Origin: Arachidicoccus terrestris
GTDB taxonomy: Bacteria; Bacteroidota; Bacteroidia; Chitinophagales; Chitinophagaceae
NCBI RefSeq assembly: GCF_020042345.1
Contig: NZ_CP083387.1
Span: forward strand, 4,650,001-4,714,000
DNA: 64,000 bases
Direction: 5' to 3'
Below the pieces are notes generated by a model that saw nothing but the letters and a program-made list of their open reading frames with translations, ran no database searches and was not told the origin of the DNA. Position 1 is the first letter of the stretch. The number at the start of each line of letters is the position of its first letter. A program made the position numbers and the translations under genes. This document shows positions 35,767-45,385 of this stretch, one piece after another.

Positions 35767-36417
35767 TTAAACATGATCGATGATGGCAGTGGCTGTGTTC
35801 CAGGCGGCTTTCGCATCCTGCTTTTTAATGTATTTTAGTAACTGTTCATGTAGTTGCTGGCTTTGTATAAAAGGCAGGGTATCATTATAAATTTGTAAAA
35901 ACCAGGCTTCCACGTGCGTGGCTGCAGCTTTATATAAGTCCAGAAGAATCTCATTCCCGGAGGCTTCCGCAATGGTAATGTGAAAATGGATATCGGCTTT
36001 GATAGCGCCTGCTAAATCTCCGGACTGAGCAGCCCTGTTGCGCGCCGCCAGATATGCTTTCATTTTTTCAATGTGCTTTGCTGTATAATTTTCTGCAGCT
36101 TTCTCTGCGATCTTCAGTTCCAGGAGCTTCCTTACCTCATCCAGATCTTTGATATCAGCCCGTTTTAGCCTTTGGCCCAGGGGCTCACTTAAGGCTACCT
36201 GACTTTCAACAAAGGTGCCCACGCCCTGCTGAACACTTAATAATCCCCGGTTCGCCAGGATCTTTATGGCCTCTCTCACAGAAGACCGGCCTACACCGAA
36301 GGACTTCATAAGTTGCAGTTCAATAGGTAGCTTATCGCCTACTTTAAATACGCCAGAAGTAATCTGCTGCTGCAAACGTACAGCCACTTCATCGGCGAGG
36401 GATCTTTTCTTTATCAT
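35767..36417 (-). CDS. FadR/GntR-family regulator with FCD domain
   Basis: 216 residues from M-I-K-K-R-S-L (36417). Winged helix-turn-helix over about residues 5-70 with G-V-G-R-S-S-V-R-E-A-I-K-I-L-A-N-R-G-L. The remaining two thirds is the all-helical FCD ligand domain. The frame could begin at 36450, but that Met lies inside a perfect inverted repeat that looks like the protein's own operator, so the downstream start is preferred. It precedes an Fsr-type exporter, with 44 bases between the FadR stop and the preferred MFS start, and probably controls it. Ligand unknown. Confidence 0.9.
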   Translation of the reverse strand: MIKKRSLADEVAVRLQQQITSGVFKVGDKLPIELQLMKSFGVGRSSVREAIKILANRGLLSVQQGVGTFVESQVALSEPLGQRLKRADIKDLDEVRKLLELKIAEKAAENYTAKHIEKMKAYLAARNRAAQSGDLAGAIKADIHFHITIAEASGNEILLDLYKAAATHVEAWFLQIYNDTLPFIQSQQLHEQLLKYIKKQDAKAAWNTATAIIDHV

Positions 36418-36440
36418 TGTATGCACGGTGTTAAAAAATA

Positions 36441-36465
36441 AATTCATCATATCATCTGATGAATT
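36441..36465 (-). promoter_or_regulatory. Likely FadR-type operator
   Basis: AATTCATCA (36441-36449) and TGATGAATT (36457-36465) are perfect 9-base arms around a 7-base spacer, covering the transcription start predicted from the -7 box at 36467-36474. Confidence 0.55.
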
Positions 36466-36466
36466 A

Positions 36467-36474
36467 CAAAGGTA
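36467..36474 (-). promoter_or_regulatory. -7 box of the regulator-exporter operon
   Basis: Minus-strand TACCTTTG matches TAnnTTTG exactly; transcription would start near 36460. Confidence 0.5.
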
Positions 36475-36490
36475 ATCGATTTCCCCAGAA

Positions 36491-36514
36491 AAATAAACGG
36501 CGGGCGGTTTATTT
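36491..36514. terminator. Intrinsic terminator after YggS gene
   Basis: AAATAAAC (36491-36498) and GTTTATTT (36507-36514) are perfect arms with a GC-rich 8-base loop. A and T runs on both sides suit termination in either direction. Confidence 0.5.
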
Positions 36515-36580
36515 TTTGCTTATCCGCCTGGGCGGAGGCAGATCTTGATCCTGATGTGTGTATAACGATCCATACATGGC

Positions 36581-37315
36581 TTAGTTATTCTGCTCATTCC
36601 AATAGTAACTGTCCGGATATATCCGCTTACCGAAAATAGCGGTACCGACTCTTACAATGGTAGCACCTTCTTCTATGGCTATTTCCAAATCTCCACTCAT
36701 ACCCATAGAGAGCTCCCGCATCTGCACATTCGGTATATGAAGGGTTTTGATGTCTTCACTCAGCTGTTTCAGTAATTGAAAGCAAGGTCGCACCAGTGCA
36801 GGTTCGGCACTGAAAAGCCCGATGGTCATCAATCCTCTTATATGTAACCGGTTTAGTTGAGCGACCGCCTTTATCAGATCAATCGCGCCGGCAGGATCTA
36901 CACCGAACTTGCTTACCTCTTTTGATGTATTGACCTGGACCAGTACATCCAGGTGCTTATCTTCAATCGTCAAACGCTGGTGTAGTTTTTCTGCCAGCTC
37001 CAAACGATCCAGAGATTCTATACAGTCGATATTATAGCGAAGGATTTCCTTTACCTTATTGGTTTGTAGGTGTCCGATGAAATGGCTTTCATGTGGTATA
37101 CGGGCAAGCGCCTCATATTTCTCTTTGACTTCCTGAATTTTATTCTCTGCAATCAATCTGTAACCGGCGTTCAAAGCAATCTCAATACGTTTAGCTGATA
37201 CGGTCTTGGTGGCCAGTAACAATTTTATCTCTTCCCGGTTCCTGCCACTTTTTTCGCAGGCATTCATAATCCTGTTTTCGATGGCTTCAATATTTTGGAT
37301 TAATTCATCGTGCAT
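36581..37315 (-). CDS. yggS: YggS-family PLP homeostasis protein
   Basis: 244 residues, a single PLP-binding barrel. The cofactor Lys is in L-L-A-T-K-T-V (K37). G-H-L-Q-T-N-K near 85 and [10 protein letters not shown] near 210 are signature segments of YggS/PLPBP. These proteins have no enzyme activity of their own but carry and balance pyridoxal phosphate in the cell. The gene stands alone with a terminator beyond its end. Confidence 0.95.
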   Translation of the reverse strand: MHDELIQNIEAIENRIMNACEKSGRNREEIKLLLATKTVSAKRIEIALNAGYRLIAENKIQEVKEKYEALARIPHESHFIGHLQTNKVKEILRYNIDCIESLDRLELAEKLHQRLTIEDKHLDVLVQVNTSKEVSKFGVDPAGAIDLIKAVAQLNRLHIRGLMTIGLFSAEPALVRPCFQLLKQLSEDIKTLHIPNVQMRELSMGMSGDLEIAIEEGATIVRVGTAIFGKRIYPDSYYWNEQNN

Positions 37316-37801
37316 TTCAGTAGATCCTCAATTATTTTAGTTGCGTAATGATATGCTTTGTAAAGGTAGTAGCTTTCGTATTCAACGGCAAGATTGCCCT
37401 TTTGAGGTATCGACTTATTATAAGATATCAACATTATTATAAAGACTTCCGGATGTACTTGTCGCTGTTATATAAGACAAACGTGCTGAGAAAATGCATC
37501 AGAGCAGGCATTAAAAAAAACAAACAACTGGTAGTATGCAGTCTTCCGGACGGAATGCAAAAATAATTCATGATGCAAGTAATTGGTAATCTATCTTATA
37601 TATAATTAATATACAAATAATCCGCCGAAGAAAAATCTCTCAAAAAAAAATCGTAGTTTTACAATTGATAAATACTCCAACCGACTAACCCAATAAGCTT
37701 TATGTATCTTTTGGGTTTTCCTTAATCATTTATGAAGTAGACCCACAGGATACTAAAGACGAAGGTGTCTTGGGTATGAACCTATAAATACGAACATCAT
37801 T
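37316..37801. other. Non-coding region with structured leader
   Basis: No credible gene. A hairpin AACCCAA (37687-37693) / TTGGGTT (37711-37717) is followed by a second nested pairing (ACCCA at 37741 with TGGGT, AAGAC with GTCTT) just ahead of the small gene at 37802. This could be a folded 5' leader or a terminator followed by a leader. Confidence 0.35.
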
Positions 37802-38056
37802 ATGCTTTTTGGAAAGAAAAAAAATCGGGAGACTGCGGTCGAAAAACAACACAGTCAGCAAGGCTTTAGTGGCGGCGCTGAAAATCCATTTTTAAAACCA
37901 GGTGATATTATCCGCTTACGCTCCAGGGAAGGAAAATTTCAGGTGGCTTCTACAGACCATGATGGATTTACCGTTCATCATTATCCGGTCAAACAAAGTG
38001 GCGCCCGTCTTATCCAATGCCGATGGGAAGATTTCAGGCACTGGTCCAGACAATAG
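37802..38056 (+). CDS. Small hypothetical protein
   Basis: 84 residues, basic and soluble, with K-P-G-D-I-I-R-L-R-S-R-E-G-K-F-Q-V near the middle that looks like a small beta-barrel (SH3-like) start. Ends in C-R-W-E-D-F-R-H-W. No family recognised. A strong terminator lies 80 bases beyond its stop and a folded leader precedes it, which supports expression. Confidence 0.65.
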   Translation: MLFGKKKNRETAVEKQHSQQGFSGGAENPFLKPGDIIRLRSREGKFQVASTDHDGFTVHHYPVKQSGARLIQCRWEDFRHWSRQ

Positions 38057-38136
38057 CAACAAGTTACACATTTATCATTCTGCTGCTATTATTAGCATTT
38101 GTCAGGCTGGTATCGTATTTTCGTATATAAAGAAAT

Positions 38137-38184
38137 AAACCGCTCCAACAAAGGTGTCACACCTTAAGGAGCGGTTTGTTATTT
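38137..38184. terminator. Bidirectional intrinsic terminator
   Basis: AAACCGCTCC (38137-38146) pairs perfectly with GGAGCGGTTT (38168-38177); an inner AGGTGT/ACACCT stem extends it, and a T-rich stretch follows. It separates two convergent genes. Confidence 0.8.
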
Positions 38185-38249
38185 TAATTTGATGGATGGA
38201 ACATGTACCTCTGCTGATACCTTCTCAAAAGAAACCGGTAATATGCACT

Positions 38250-38969
38250 TTATAACTGCCGGATCTTAATATTTCTCCAGGCACTGGAGCCCGGATGTTG
38301 TTGTAAGGCAATATGTCCCTTAGCCACTTTACCAAAATCCGCAAAGGCTTCATTGGCAAACTTACTGCCGGCCACCATTTTATTCCAAGCTTCACTACCC
38401 ATCTGGCCTTCAAAGGTCTTGATACCATTCAGGTAAAATGTCAGATGGCCTTTATCCTGAATAATGCGGACTTTATTCCATCCCCCTACCGGTACAGGCT
38501 TAGAGACTGTTGCGTCTCCCGACATATCATATAAACAGCCGGCCAAATGATTTTGTTTTTTATTGTCCTCGGCATTAATATTGTCCAGGACCTGCATTTC
38601 CGGGCCCGTTAAATAAGTTGCGCTGTATTTTGGATCTTCCTGTACATCGAAGATAATACCACTATTTCCACCTTTGGAGATCTTCCATTCCAGATTGAGC
38701 TCGAAGTTCTCATACACATCATTGGTGACGATATCCCCACCTCCCGCATCTGGCTGACTGGGATCAAAAACCAAGGCTCCATCTTTTACCTGCCATTTAG
38801 AACCCACCGTATCTTTCAGATAAGTGTGCCACCCAGAGGTCGTCTTACCGTCAAATAGCAATTTCCAGCCTGCTTTCTTTTCTTTTTTTGTAAGCGTATT
38901 CGGTTTTTGTGCCATTACAGCGGATCCGGTAAAGGCAAAAAAGATACCGGCGAGAAGTAGTTTTTTCAT
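38250..38969 (-). CDS. DUF1080 (3-keto-disaccharide hydrolase) family protein
   Basis: 239 residues with a signal peptide ending near V-M-A-Q. The DUF1080 jelly-roll pattern is clear: G-W-K-L-L-F-D-G-K-T-T-S-G-W-H near the start, E-W-K-I-S-K-G-G-N-S-G-I-I-F-D-V near 95, and I-A-L-Q-Q-H-P-G near the end. Members act on glycans in the periplasm, some as 3-keto-glycoside hydrolases. Stands alone between two non-coding regions. Confidence 0.93.
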   Translation of the reverse strand: MKKLLLAGIFFAFTGSAVMAQKPNTLTKKEKKAGWKLLFDGKTTSGWHTYLKDTVGSKWQVKDGALVFDPSQPDAGGGDIVTNDVYENFELNLEWKISKGGNSGIIFDVQEDPKYSATYLTGPEMQVLDNINAEDNKKQNHLAGCLYDMSGDATVSKPVPVGGWNKVRIIQDKGHLTFYLNGIKTFEGQMGSEAWNKMVAGSKFANEAFADFGKVAKGHIALQQHPGSSAWRNIKIRQL

Positions 38970-39419
38970 TGTTTATTTTTTGTTTTAAATATTACTGATC
39001 AAGAATGCATTAAAAAAACGCCTGATCGCATTTTTATTCGATTAAGACGATTGAATGCGATGAAATCACAACTAAAAATAACAAAACTAATCAGGAATAG
39101 CACCTAAAATGTGTGGATTTAGGTTACGGAGAGTTTTGATTTAAATTTGATTAACAATTCAAATCAGCCCTTTCTGTGGTTAGGATCCTAGCCAGGATAG
39201 CTGTAAATAAAGGTATTCTTATGATTCAGGAACTATTTGCAGGCCTATGCAGTAACAAAATGGTCTGATTTTAGTTAGGCTTGTTAAAGACTACGGAACT
39301 ATCTGGTAAAGGGCAGGTATTCAAAGTCTAATGGGGATTATTGTGCCGTGATAACAAAAGAGTGGCTGACACAATAAAATCCAGGTGCGCTTCCCTCTAT
39401 TGACATTAATATTAAGGTA
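38970..39419. other. Non-coding region with an imperfect palindrome
   Basis: Holds an inverted repeat ATCGCATT (39025-39032) / AATGCGAT (39054-39061) with partly paired interior, near the DUF1080 start. No other structure or gene is visible. Confidence 0.35.
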
Positions 39420-40904
39420 ATGGCGAAACAATACTGTGTTCAACATCAAGTCCGGTGCGCCAGGCTGCTCCATACAACAGCGGAGATGGCGCATGGCGCG
39501 TTTTCTTACCCGATTGGTCTGGCAGATCATGCAGCAAAATGCACATGCTGCCCTGCTTCTGCTGTAACCGCCCGTCAACGAAACAGCGGCGGTATTGTTC
39601 TTTTATTGTCAGCCGTGATGCTTATGATAATATCTATTTCCAGCTATGGGCAATTAAATACACGTAATGAAAGAAACGACTCTATAAAACCTTATACAAT
39701 GACGGATAGCAGCATGCTGCCTGCGTATATGCAGCCTGATACCAGCCGACAGCAAGCTATTCAGCCAATACCAGACAGTATACAAATGGATATATGGGAT
39801 CTATACCGGCAACTTTTTCATAAACAAAAAGACTCCGCCAAGGCGCCATCAGCCATTACCGTTGTGCCGAACATCTCTGCCAACCCTACGATCGGGTTTC
39901 AGATCGGCATTAAGGCGGTTGCAGGTAAGGTCCTGGGTAAAGATCCTAAAACTTATTTATCCGTAGCGGCCACATCTGCGTCGATTACTACCAAAAATAT
40001 TCTGTATTTTTACCTTACACACAATATATTTACCAACGGTAATAAGTATAACCTGCAGGGAGCATTGATTGCTTCTAAATCCGTTACACCGGATTTTGGG
40101 CTAGGCAGTAGGCCTGGTCCGGACGGCACACGCAAGGGCTATGTCTTCAATTCTCAATACTATCAATTCAAAGAGAAAATCTATAAAGAGCTGGCGCCTC
40201 ATTTATATGGTGGAGCGGGACTGGAATTCGATATCCGCCGAGGAACAACAATGAAGGGCGGCGATATTGAGACGACGCCCTATGGTCAGTATAATGCCAG
40301 ATATGGGTTCAGGCAAGACAGGTATAATTCCAACGGCTTTCTGTTTGATGTACAATATACGACCAGGGACAATCAGAACAGAGCGTTTAAAGGCATATAT
40401 GCAAATGCAGGTATCCGGCTGAATCAAACCTGGATCGGCAGCACCAAGAATGCCACGCAACTGAATCTGGACCTGCGTAAGTATGTCAGCCTGTCTCAAA
40501 AACACCCGGAACACATATTAGCCTTCTGGACCTGGAGCTCCTTTGTGTTGGGTGGACGACTCCCCTACCTGGAATTACCCGGCACGGGCAGAGACATCAA
40601 TTTCAGAAGTGGCAGAGGCTATACCATCAGTTTTTTCAAAGGAACCCAATTTTTTTATTATGAGACAGAATACCGTTTTCCCATTACCCGTAATCAACTC
40701 TTAAGCGGGGTTACCTTCTTCAATCTTGAAAGCGTTAACGACGAATCTGTACATCAGCCACTGTTTCACTCCTGGCAACCCGGTGGTGGTGCAGGGCTGA
40801 GAATCTTGTTTAATAAAGCGACCAGAACCAATCTTTGCCTTGATTATGCCTTTGGTAAGTTCGGCAAAAAAGGCTTCTTTTTGGGGTTGAACGAGGCTTT
40901 CTAA
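39420..40904 (+). CDS. Omp85/BamA-family surface antigen
   Basis: 494 residues. A hydrophobic export segment is near residues 58-78, so the true start may be downstream of 39420, but no better ATG with a ribosome site is seen. The C-terminal ~350 residues are a run of beta strands resembling the bacterial surface antigen (D15) barrel: N-P-T-I-G-F-Q-I-G-I near the start of the barrel and closing G-F-F-L-G-L-N-E-A-F with terminal Phe. No POTRA repeats are present, so it is a short barrel-only form, perhaps a channel or assembly helper rather than BamA itself. Confidence 0.75.
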   Translation: MAKQYCVQHQVRCARLLHTTAEMAHGAFSYPIGLADHAAKCTCCPASAVTARQRNSGGIVLLLSAVMLMIISISSYGQLNTRNERNDSIKPYTMTDSSMLPAYMQPDTSRQQAIQPIPDSIQMDIWDLYRQLFHKQKDSAKAPSAITVVPNISANPTIGFQIGIKAVAGKVLGKDPKTYLSVAATSASITTKNILYFYLTHNIFTNGNKYNLQGALIASKSVTPDFGLGSRPGPDGTRKGYVFNSQYYQFKEKIYKELAPHLYGGAGLEFDIRRGTTMKGGDIETTPYGQYNARYGFRQDRYNSNGFLFDVQYTTRDNQNRAFKGIYANAGIRLNQTWIGSTKNATQLNLDLRKYVSLSQKHPEHILAFWTWSSFVLGGRLPYLELPGTGRDINFRSGRGYTISFFKGTQFFYYETEYRFPITRNQLLSGVTFFNLESVNDESVHQPLFHSWQPGGGAGLRILFNKATRTNLCLDYAFGKFGKKGFFLGLNEAF

Positions 40905-41278
40905 CCGGTTTTTCTACCAGCGCTGCTTACTGCTTTCCGGGGATGATCCTGATTTGCGTTGGGGTCGGACCGCTCTGTAACCACTTCCGGTGGTACCGCG
41001 CGAAACAATATGGTTGCTCCTCATTGCCGCTTGATTACAAACGTCATTAAAAGATTAATGTGGATAACCTGTCTATTATAGACATATTACTCTCACTTCG
41101 TCTGTAACTATTGATATGACTGGGTTATAGATGTGCATATCTTGCCTAAGATATACCTCTAAATAGTAGGAACAGGCCGTCTTTTCGATCTATCTTGCAG
41201 CCGTTAACAAAGAAAGAATTTGGCTGGTTAAGGTGTTCAATCACGACTCAGCCATCAATAACAACAAAAAAATGCAAT
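40905..41278. other. Non-coding region
   Basis: No gene, RNA or clear promoter seen. A small hairpin around CCAC/GTGG near 40983-40995 may be incidental. Confidence 0.3.
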
Positions 41279-42274
41279 ATGATGACTTCAAAGCCAAATG
41301 AAAAAGAAAGTTCTGATCTAGTACTGGACGTAGACAAATTCAAATACCTGAATTTAATGACCGATTATGGGTTTAAAGCGTTTTTGGGAGATGCAAACAA
41401 TATTGATTTATTGATCCAGTTTTTGAATGATTTATTTGAGGGTGAAAAGACCATCAGCCACATTCAATTGATGGACAAGGAAATTCTTGGCACAACGACC
41501 TATTACAAAAACGGGATATTGGATATTCTCTGCGAAGGACAGGATAATAATGAATTTATCATTGAAATTCAGCGTGTAAAACAACCTTTTTTCAAAGATC
41601 GTTCTGTCTTTTTTACTAGTTCGCGTATCTATAATACAGCACGGAAAGGCCTTATTGAAGGAAATAAGAGCGATTATCGACAAAAACCTGTCTATTTTAT
41701 TGGTTTGCTGGATTTTGAAATAGAAGGTTCTAAGCCCAATGATTATAAAAATGTCGTACAGCTGTGTGATATAAAAGACGGAGCTGTTTTTTCCGATAAA
41801 GTGACCTACATATACCTGGAACTCCCTAAATTGTCCAAGGGCGTTTTTGATAAAGCGGACAAAAACATGTCCAGCCTTGAAAAGTGGCTTTTTATGATTA
41901 AAAATCTGCATAACTTAACGACGTTACCAGATTTTTTGCAAAAAGCCCCTTTCAAGAAAGTATTGAAAATTGCAGAAATTAGGAATATGTCAGATGATCA
42001 GAAACGAGAATATGAACTGAGTCTTCGTAAACTATGGGACGAAAATGGCATTCGGCAAGGCGGCTACAATGATGGCTTTGACGACGGCTTTGAAAAAGGG
42101 GTCGACGTTACACAGCGTAAGTTTGAACAACAGATCAACAAGGCAGAAAAAATGCAGCGGCTCAGTATAAAAAACATTTTGGAAACAGGTGGCCTTAGTA
42201 TCACGCAAATTGCACAAGCTTTCTCAGTCGATGAAGCCATAATCCTGGAAGTCAAAAATTCAATAGAGAAGTAA
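41279..42274 (+). CDS. Rpn-type PD-(D/E)XK nuclease / transposase-like protein
   Basis: 331 residues from M-M-T-S-K (41279); a TTG at 41195 would add 28 residues of no domain character. The N-terminus M-T-D-Y-G-F-K-A-F-L-G and the nuclease core D-I-L-C-E-G ... I-I-E-I-Q-R-V match the Rpn/PDDEXK transposase family common in Bacteroidota, with the acidic and E-x-Q catalytic residues in place. The charged G-Y-N-D-G-F-D-D-G-F-E-K-G tail is typical. Rpn proteins promote recombination and spread as accessory genes. The gene is AT-rich compared with its neighbours. A long stem-loop lies beyond the stop. Confidence 0.88.
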   Translation: MMTSKPNEKESSDLVLDVDKFKYLNLMTDYGFKAFLGDANNIDLLIQFLNDLFEGEKTISHIQLMDKEILGTTTYYKNGILDILCEGQDNNEFIIEIQRVKQPFFKDRSVFFTSSRIYNTARKGLIEGNKSDYRQKPVYFIGLLDFEIEGSKPNDYKNVVQLCDIKDGAVFSDKVTYIYLELPKLSKGVFDKADKNMSSLEKWLFMIKNLHNLTTLPDFLQKAPFKKVLKIAEIRNMSDDQKREYELSLRKLWDENGIRQGGYNDGFDDGFEKGVDVTQRKFEQQINKAEKMQRLSIKNILETGGLSITQIAQAFSVDEAIILEVKNSIEK

Positions 42275-42361
42275 TTGCCTGAAAATTAGACAGCTGTTGC
42301 TGTTGAGTTAGCCCTTTACAGTCAACGAGTTTGCCGGATGAGGTTTGTTTGCTCAAAACGT

Positions 42362-42409
42362 TTGCCAGATTATTTCCCATTCATTTCTGAGTGGGAAATA
42401 ATCTGGCAA
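42362..42409. repeat. Long stem-loop after the nuclease gene
   Basis: Perfect 18-base arms (42362-42379 and 42392-42409) with a 12-base loop. There is no T run after it, so it is not a standard terminator; it may be a transposon remnant or a target or end for the nuclease gene. Confidence 0.55.
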
Positions 42410-42515
42410 CTTGTTGAATGAAGCAGCAATGAATTCCCTAAAAACAGTGCATCCGTTCATACGCCACGCCTGTCCAAACAATGGATTGGCTGGTTTGATT
42501 CAGGCCGGTGGGTCA

Positions 42516-45203
42516 TTATAAATTCCAGCCTGTCACCTCCATCAGCGCCTGAGCTTCACTTCCCTCCTTTTTGGCCCCCGGGAGATCCTTCACCGCATAG
42601 GTACAAGTAACAACTCTTGATTCGCCCGGCGCCAGCTGTAGGTAGTTGTCACTATAAATGGCCGGCAATATATCTGCACCTGCACTACCGGAGGCTGTTT
42701 GCTGAGCTGCACGCACCCGCACCTGAAAGGCCACCGTGCTGCCGGTATTGGTTAACTTCAACGTATGCCGTATAGAGTCTCCCGCGGCGCTATTAATCAG
42801 CTGGCTGGTCTTGCCAATATCAAGTGTCGTTTTACCTAAAGCTTGCAAATCCGTGTAATCGGCGTAAGCAGACTGTGGTGTCATCCACCAGTTCGACTTC
42901 GCCCAGTTCAGGACGTCTTTCTTTCTGGAGAGCCAATACCAGTTAATGCTAACGACCTCTCCCGCCTTATTTTTTAACTGTAAGCGAAGAAAATAGGTAT
43001 TTGAGAGATCTGTCATTGTCTGCGGCAGGCTGAAGAGATGTTGGATAGCGTCTGCCCCTACTTCTGTCGGCGTCTCTTTGGAAAAGACTGTTTTACCTTC
43101 CAGGTTATAGACCTTCGCGGAGGCCGTTAGCCCTTTTTCCGCCTTAAGCCTGGAATTCACCAATGCGATGCCGTGGGTAGCATAGGAATACTGAATATGT
43201 AAGGGCTCCATTGCTTTTTTAATGCCAAAATAGGTGCCACCTGGATTCAGATAGTAATCAAAAGTATGCCAGATCAGACCCGGCCAGGGGTTGGCGCCCA
43301 TCCACTGTATCACACCGGTAGCGGTGTGATACTTATGTAAGCCGTAAGCCTCCATCATTGCCCGATGCGCTTCATAGTTCTGTGCCTGCGCCTTCTTTGC
43401 ATAGTCCTTCATATCGGTTACCTTGCCATAACGCGCAAACAAGGCCTGATTAAACACTTTTGTATCGCCAAACTTCATGGTCCCGCAGTGATAGTTCCAA
43501 TCCTCGGAATCATACCAGAGCCCGTCTTTTGGCAGGAACCGCGTAAGGCTTTCATAGGGAGGAATAGAAGGACCGGGAGAAATTTCAGTCGCAAAGCTCC
43601 ATGCGCCTCCATATTGTCTGGATTTATCAGCTTCCCAATAGATCGGGGATACCCACTCATAGGGACCGGCCATCTTGACGCCGCTATAGCCAGAGACTTT
43701 GGACTTTTGTTCATTGGCTGTGGCCAGGATCGGGTTAGGCCAGTGCAACCCTTTTTCAATGTTTAAGTAGTCTCTTTCTACGGATTGGATCCGGGGCGGC
43801 ATATCACTGCCGTTTAGCCATACCATGATACAGGCTTTATTTCTGAGCCAATACATCATGGAACTGTCTGAGGCCATTGCCACCTTCCTTTCAGCCGTAG
43901 TCCAGTTTTCCGGATACTGCCAGGCACCACAGCACATCCACCCTGTCATCACCAGCATCCCATACTTATCACACAGATCATAGAACTTCTCATCTTCAAA
44001 CTTGCCCTCCGAACGGATGATATTCAGATGCATATCCTTGTATAGCTTAATTTCCTGTTCTTGCCTTTCAGTAGAACGGCGTTGGAAAATATCAGGCGAC
44101 CAGGCCGCACCTCTCAGCATGATCTTTTTGCCATTGATCCTAAACATCCTGGAATGATTATCGATCAGCTCAGAAGTTACCTCCCGTATGCCAAATTCGT
44201 CACGGACCGAACTGCAGATTTCATTGTTTTGATAAACGGATAATTCAATATCATTGAGTAAAGGTTTTCCGTACTGCCAGGGCCACCAGATCTTCGGATG
44301 GGTAATATTCAAAGCAGCATAGCTATCAGGCGTAAAGCTGATGTCTTTTTTCTGACCGGGTCCAAGTGACACCTTTTTTTTGAGGGTTATATCCTTATTG
44401 ATCTTAGCCTGCACTTCGATCTGTTGCGCCTTATCGGTATAATTGGTCACCAGACCATGGACCGTCAGGTGGGCTATATCCAGAGAAGGCAAATCAAAAT
44501 GCGTAACGACATGTGGATACTGAACGCCTACCTTATTGTACCAGTGAATAACCACTTCATTGATAATACCGGCATTATAGTCCGGTGGATAATGAATCCA
44601 GTCTGCATAATCGATAGCCAGATCGCCATCCTTTCTATTCGGCCTGAAGGGTCGCTGAATCTCCAGGGCAAGAACGTTATCCCCCATTTTTGCATAGCTC
44701 GTTATATCCAGGTCTATGATTCGCATCGGGCCTTTAATTTCGCTGGAATCCGCTACTTTATGGCCGTTCAACCAAACATTCGCCTTATAATTAATGCCCT
44801 GTAACTTTAATACAATGTTTTTTCCCTTATAGCCAGCATCTATTGTAAAGGCCTTTCGAAACCACCAAGGCTTGTCCATAGCCGGATCATCCAGTTTTTT
44901 GAAATTCTGTCCCATAAATGGATCAAAGTCATAATAGTCACTAGCCATTAGTCCACCAATAATAGTAGAGGGTATTGATATTTTAAACCAGCCAGCAGGC
45001 TGATAGGTGGGGTTTGTGAGTGTTGCTCCATCTGCCTTGACCTTCAAAGCGGACTGCATATTCCAGCCATCCATAAGTATGATCTGATTGCTGGGATTAA
45101 TATTATCTTGATTAGAGTTGGACGCTGGTTGACAGGAGCCATACACACCCAGCAGACAAAACGTTGCCATCGTTAAAATCCGCAACTGTGTTATCATAGT
45201 CAT
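42516..45203 (-). CDS. GH2 glycosidase, exo-beta-D-glucosaminidase-like
   Basis: 895 residues from M-T-M-I-T-Q-L (45203), chosen because it leads into a lipoprotein signal (Y-G-S-C). Domains in order: sugar-binding beta sandwich, immunoglobulin-like domain, then a TIM barrel. In the barrel the acid/base position reads W-L-N-G-S-D (Asp467) instead of the usual N-E of GH2, and the nucleophile lies in A-T-E-I-S-P-G-P (Glu540). The Asp variant and this spacing are, from memory, the pattern of chitosan-processing exo-beta-glucosaminidases such as CsxA. It would cleave amino-sugar residues from glycan ends at the cell surface. It stands alone; the repeat array is just upstream. Confidence 0.85.
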   Translation of the reverse strand: MTMITQLRILTMATFCLLGVYGSCQPASNSNQDNINPSNQIILMDGWNMQSALKVKADGATLTNPTYQPAGWFKISIPSTIIGGLMASDYYDFDPFMGQNFKKLDDPAMDKPWWFRKAFTIDAGYKGKNIVLKLQGINYKANVWLNGHKVADSSEIKGPMRIIDLDITSYAKMGDNVLALEIQRPFRPNRKDGDLAIDYADWIHYPPDYNAGIINEVVIHWYNKVGVQYPHVVTHFDLPSLDIAHLTVHGLVTNYTDKAQQIEVQAKINKDITLKKKVSLGPGQKKDISFTPDSYAALNITHPKIWWPWQYGKPLLNDIELSVYQNNEICSSVRDEFGIREVTSELIDNHSRMFRINGKKIMLRGAAWSPDIFQRRSTERQEQEIKLYKDMHLNIIRSEGKFEDEKFYDLCDKYGMLVMTGWMCCGAWQYPENWTTAERKVAMASDSSMMYWLRNKACIMVWLNGSDMPPRIQSVERDYLNIEKGLHWPNPILATANEQKSKVSGYSGVKMAGPYEWVSPIYWEADKSRQYGGAWSFATEISPGPSIPPYESLTRFLPKDGLWYDSEDWNYHCGTMKFGDTKVFNQALFARYGKVTDMKDYAKKAQAQNYEAHRAMMEAYGLHKYHTATGVIQWMGANPWPGLIWHTFDYYLNPGGTYFGIKKAMEPLHIQYSYATHGIALVNSRLKAEKGLTASAKVYNLEGKTVFSKETPTEVGADAIQHLFSLPQTMTDLSNTYFLRLQLKNKAGEVVSINWYWLSRKKDVLNWAKSNWWMTPQSAYADYTDLQALGKTTLDIGKTSQLINSAAGDSIRHTLKLTNTGSTVAFQVRVRAAQQTASGSAGADILPAIYSDNYLQLAPGESRVVTCTYAVKDLPGAKKEGSEAQALMEVTGWNL

Positions 45204-45385
45204 GAGGTATTTTTTGCATTTTGATAAAAGGCAGCCCAATTCCTATTGGGCTCATTGTATCTGTGATAGCCGTTATCGCCATCTATTCAGTCAAAAATAC
45301 CATCTTTTGCTCTATTTATGAAGCAAATTGATGCCGATATAGAAATACAATCGGTAAAACTGTAAAAAGACTGGACAGTTCTTTA

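Noticed and set aside
37348-37566. 72-codon frame
   Set aside because: Basic, Lys/Tyr-rich composition in an AT-rich spacer with no ribosome site or recognisable features.
41432-41911. 159-codon frame opposite the Rpn gene
   Set aside because: Antisense to the nuclease core; composition is that of a shadow frame.
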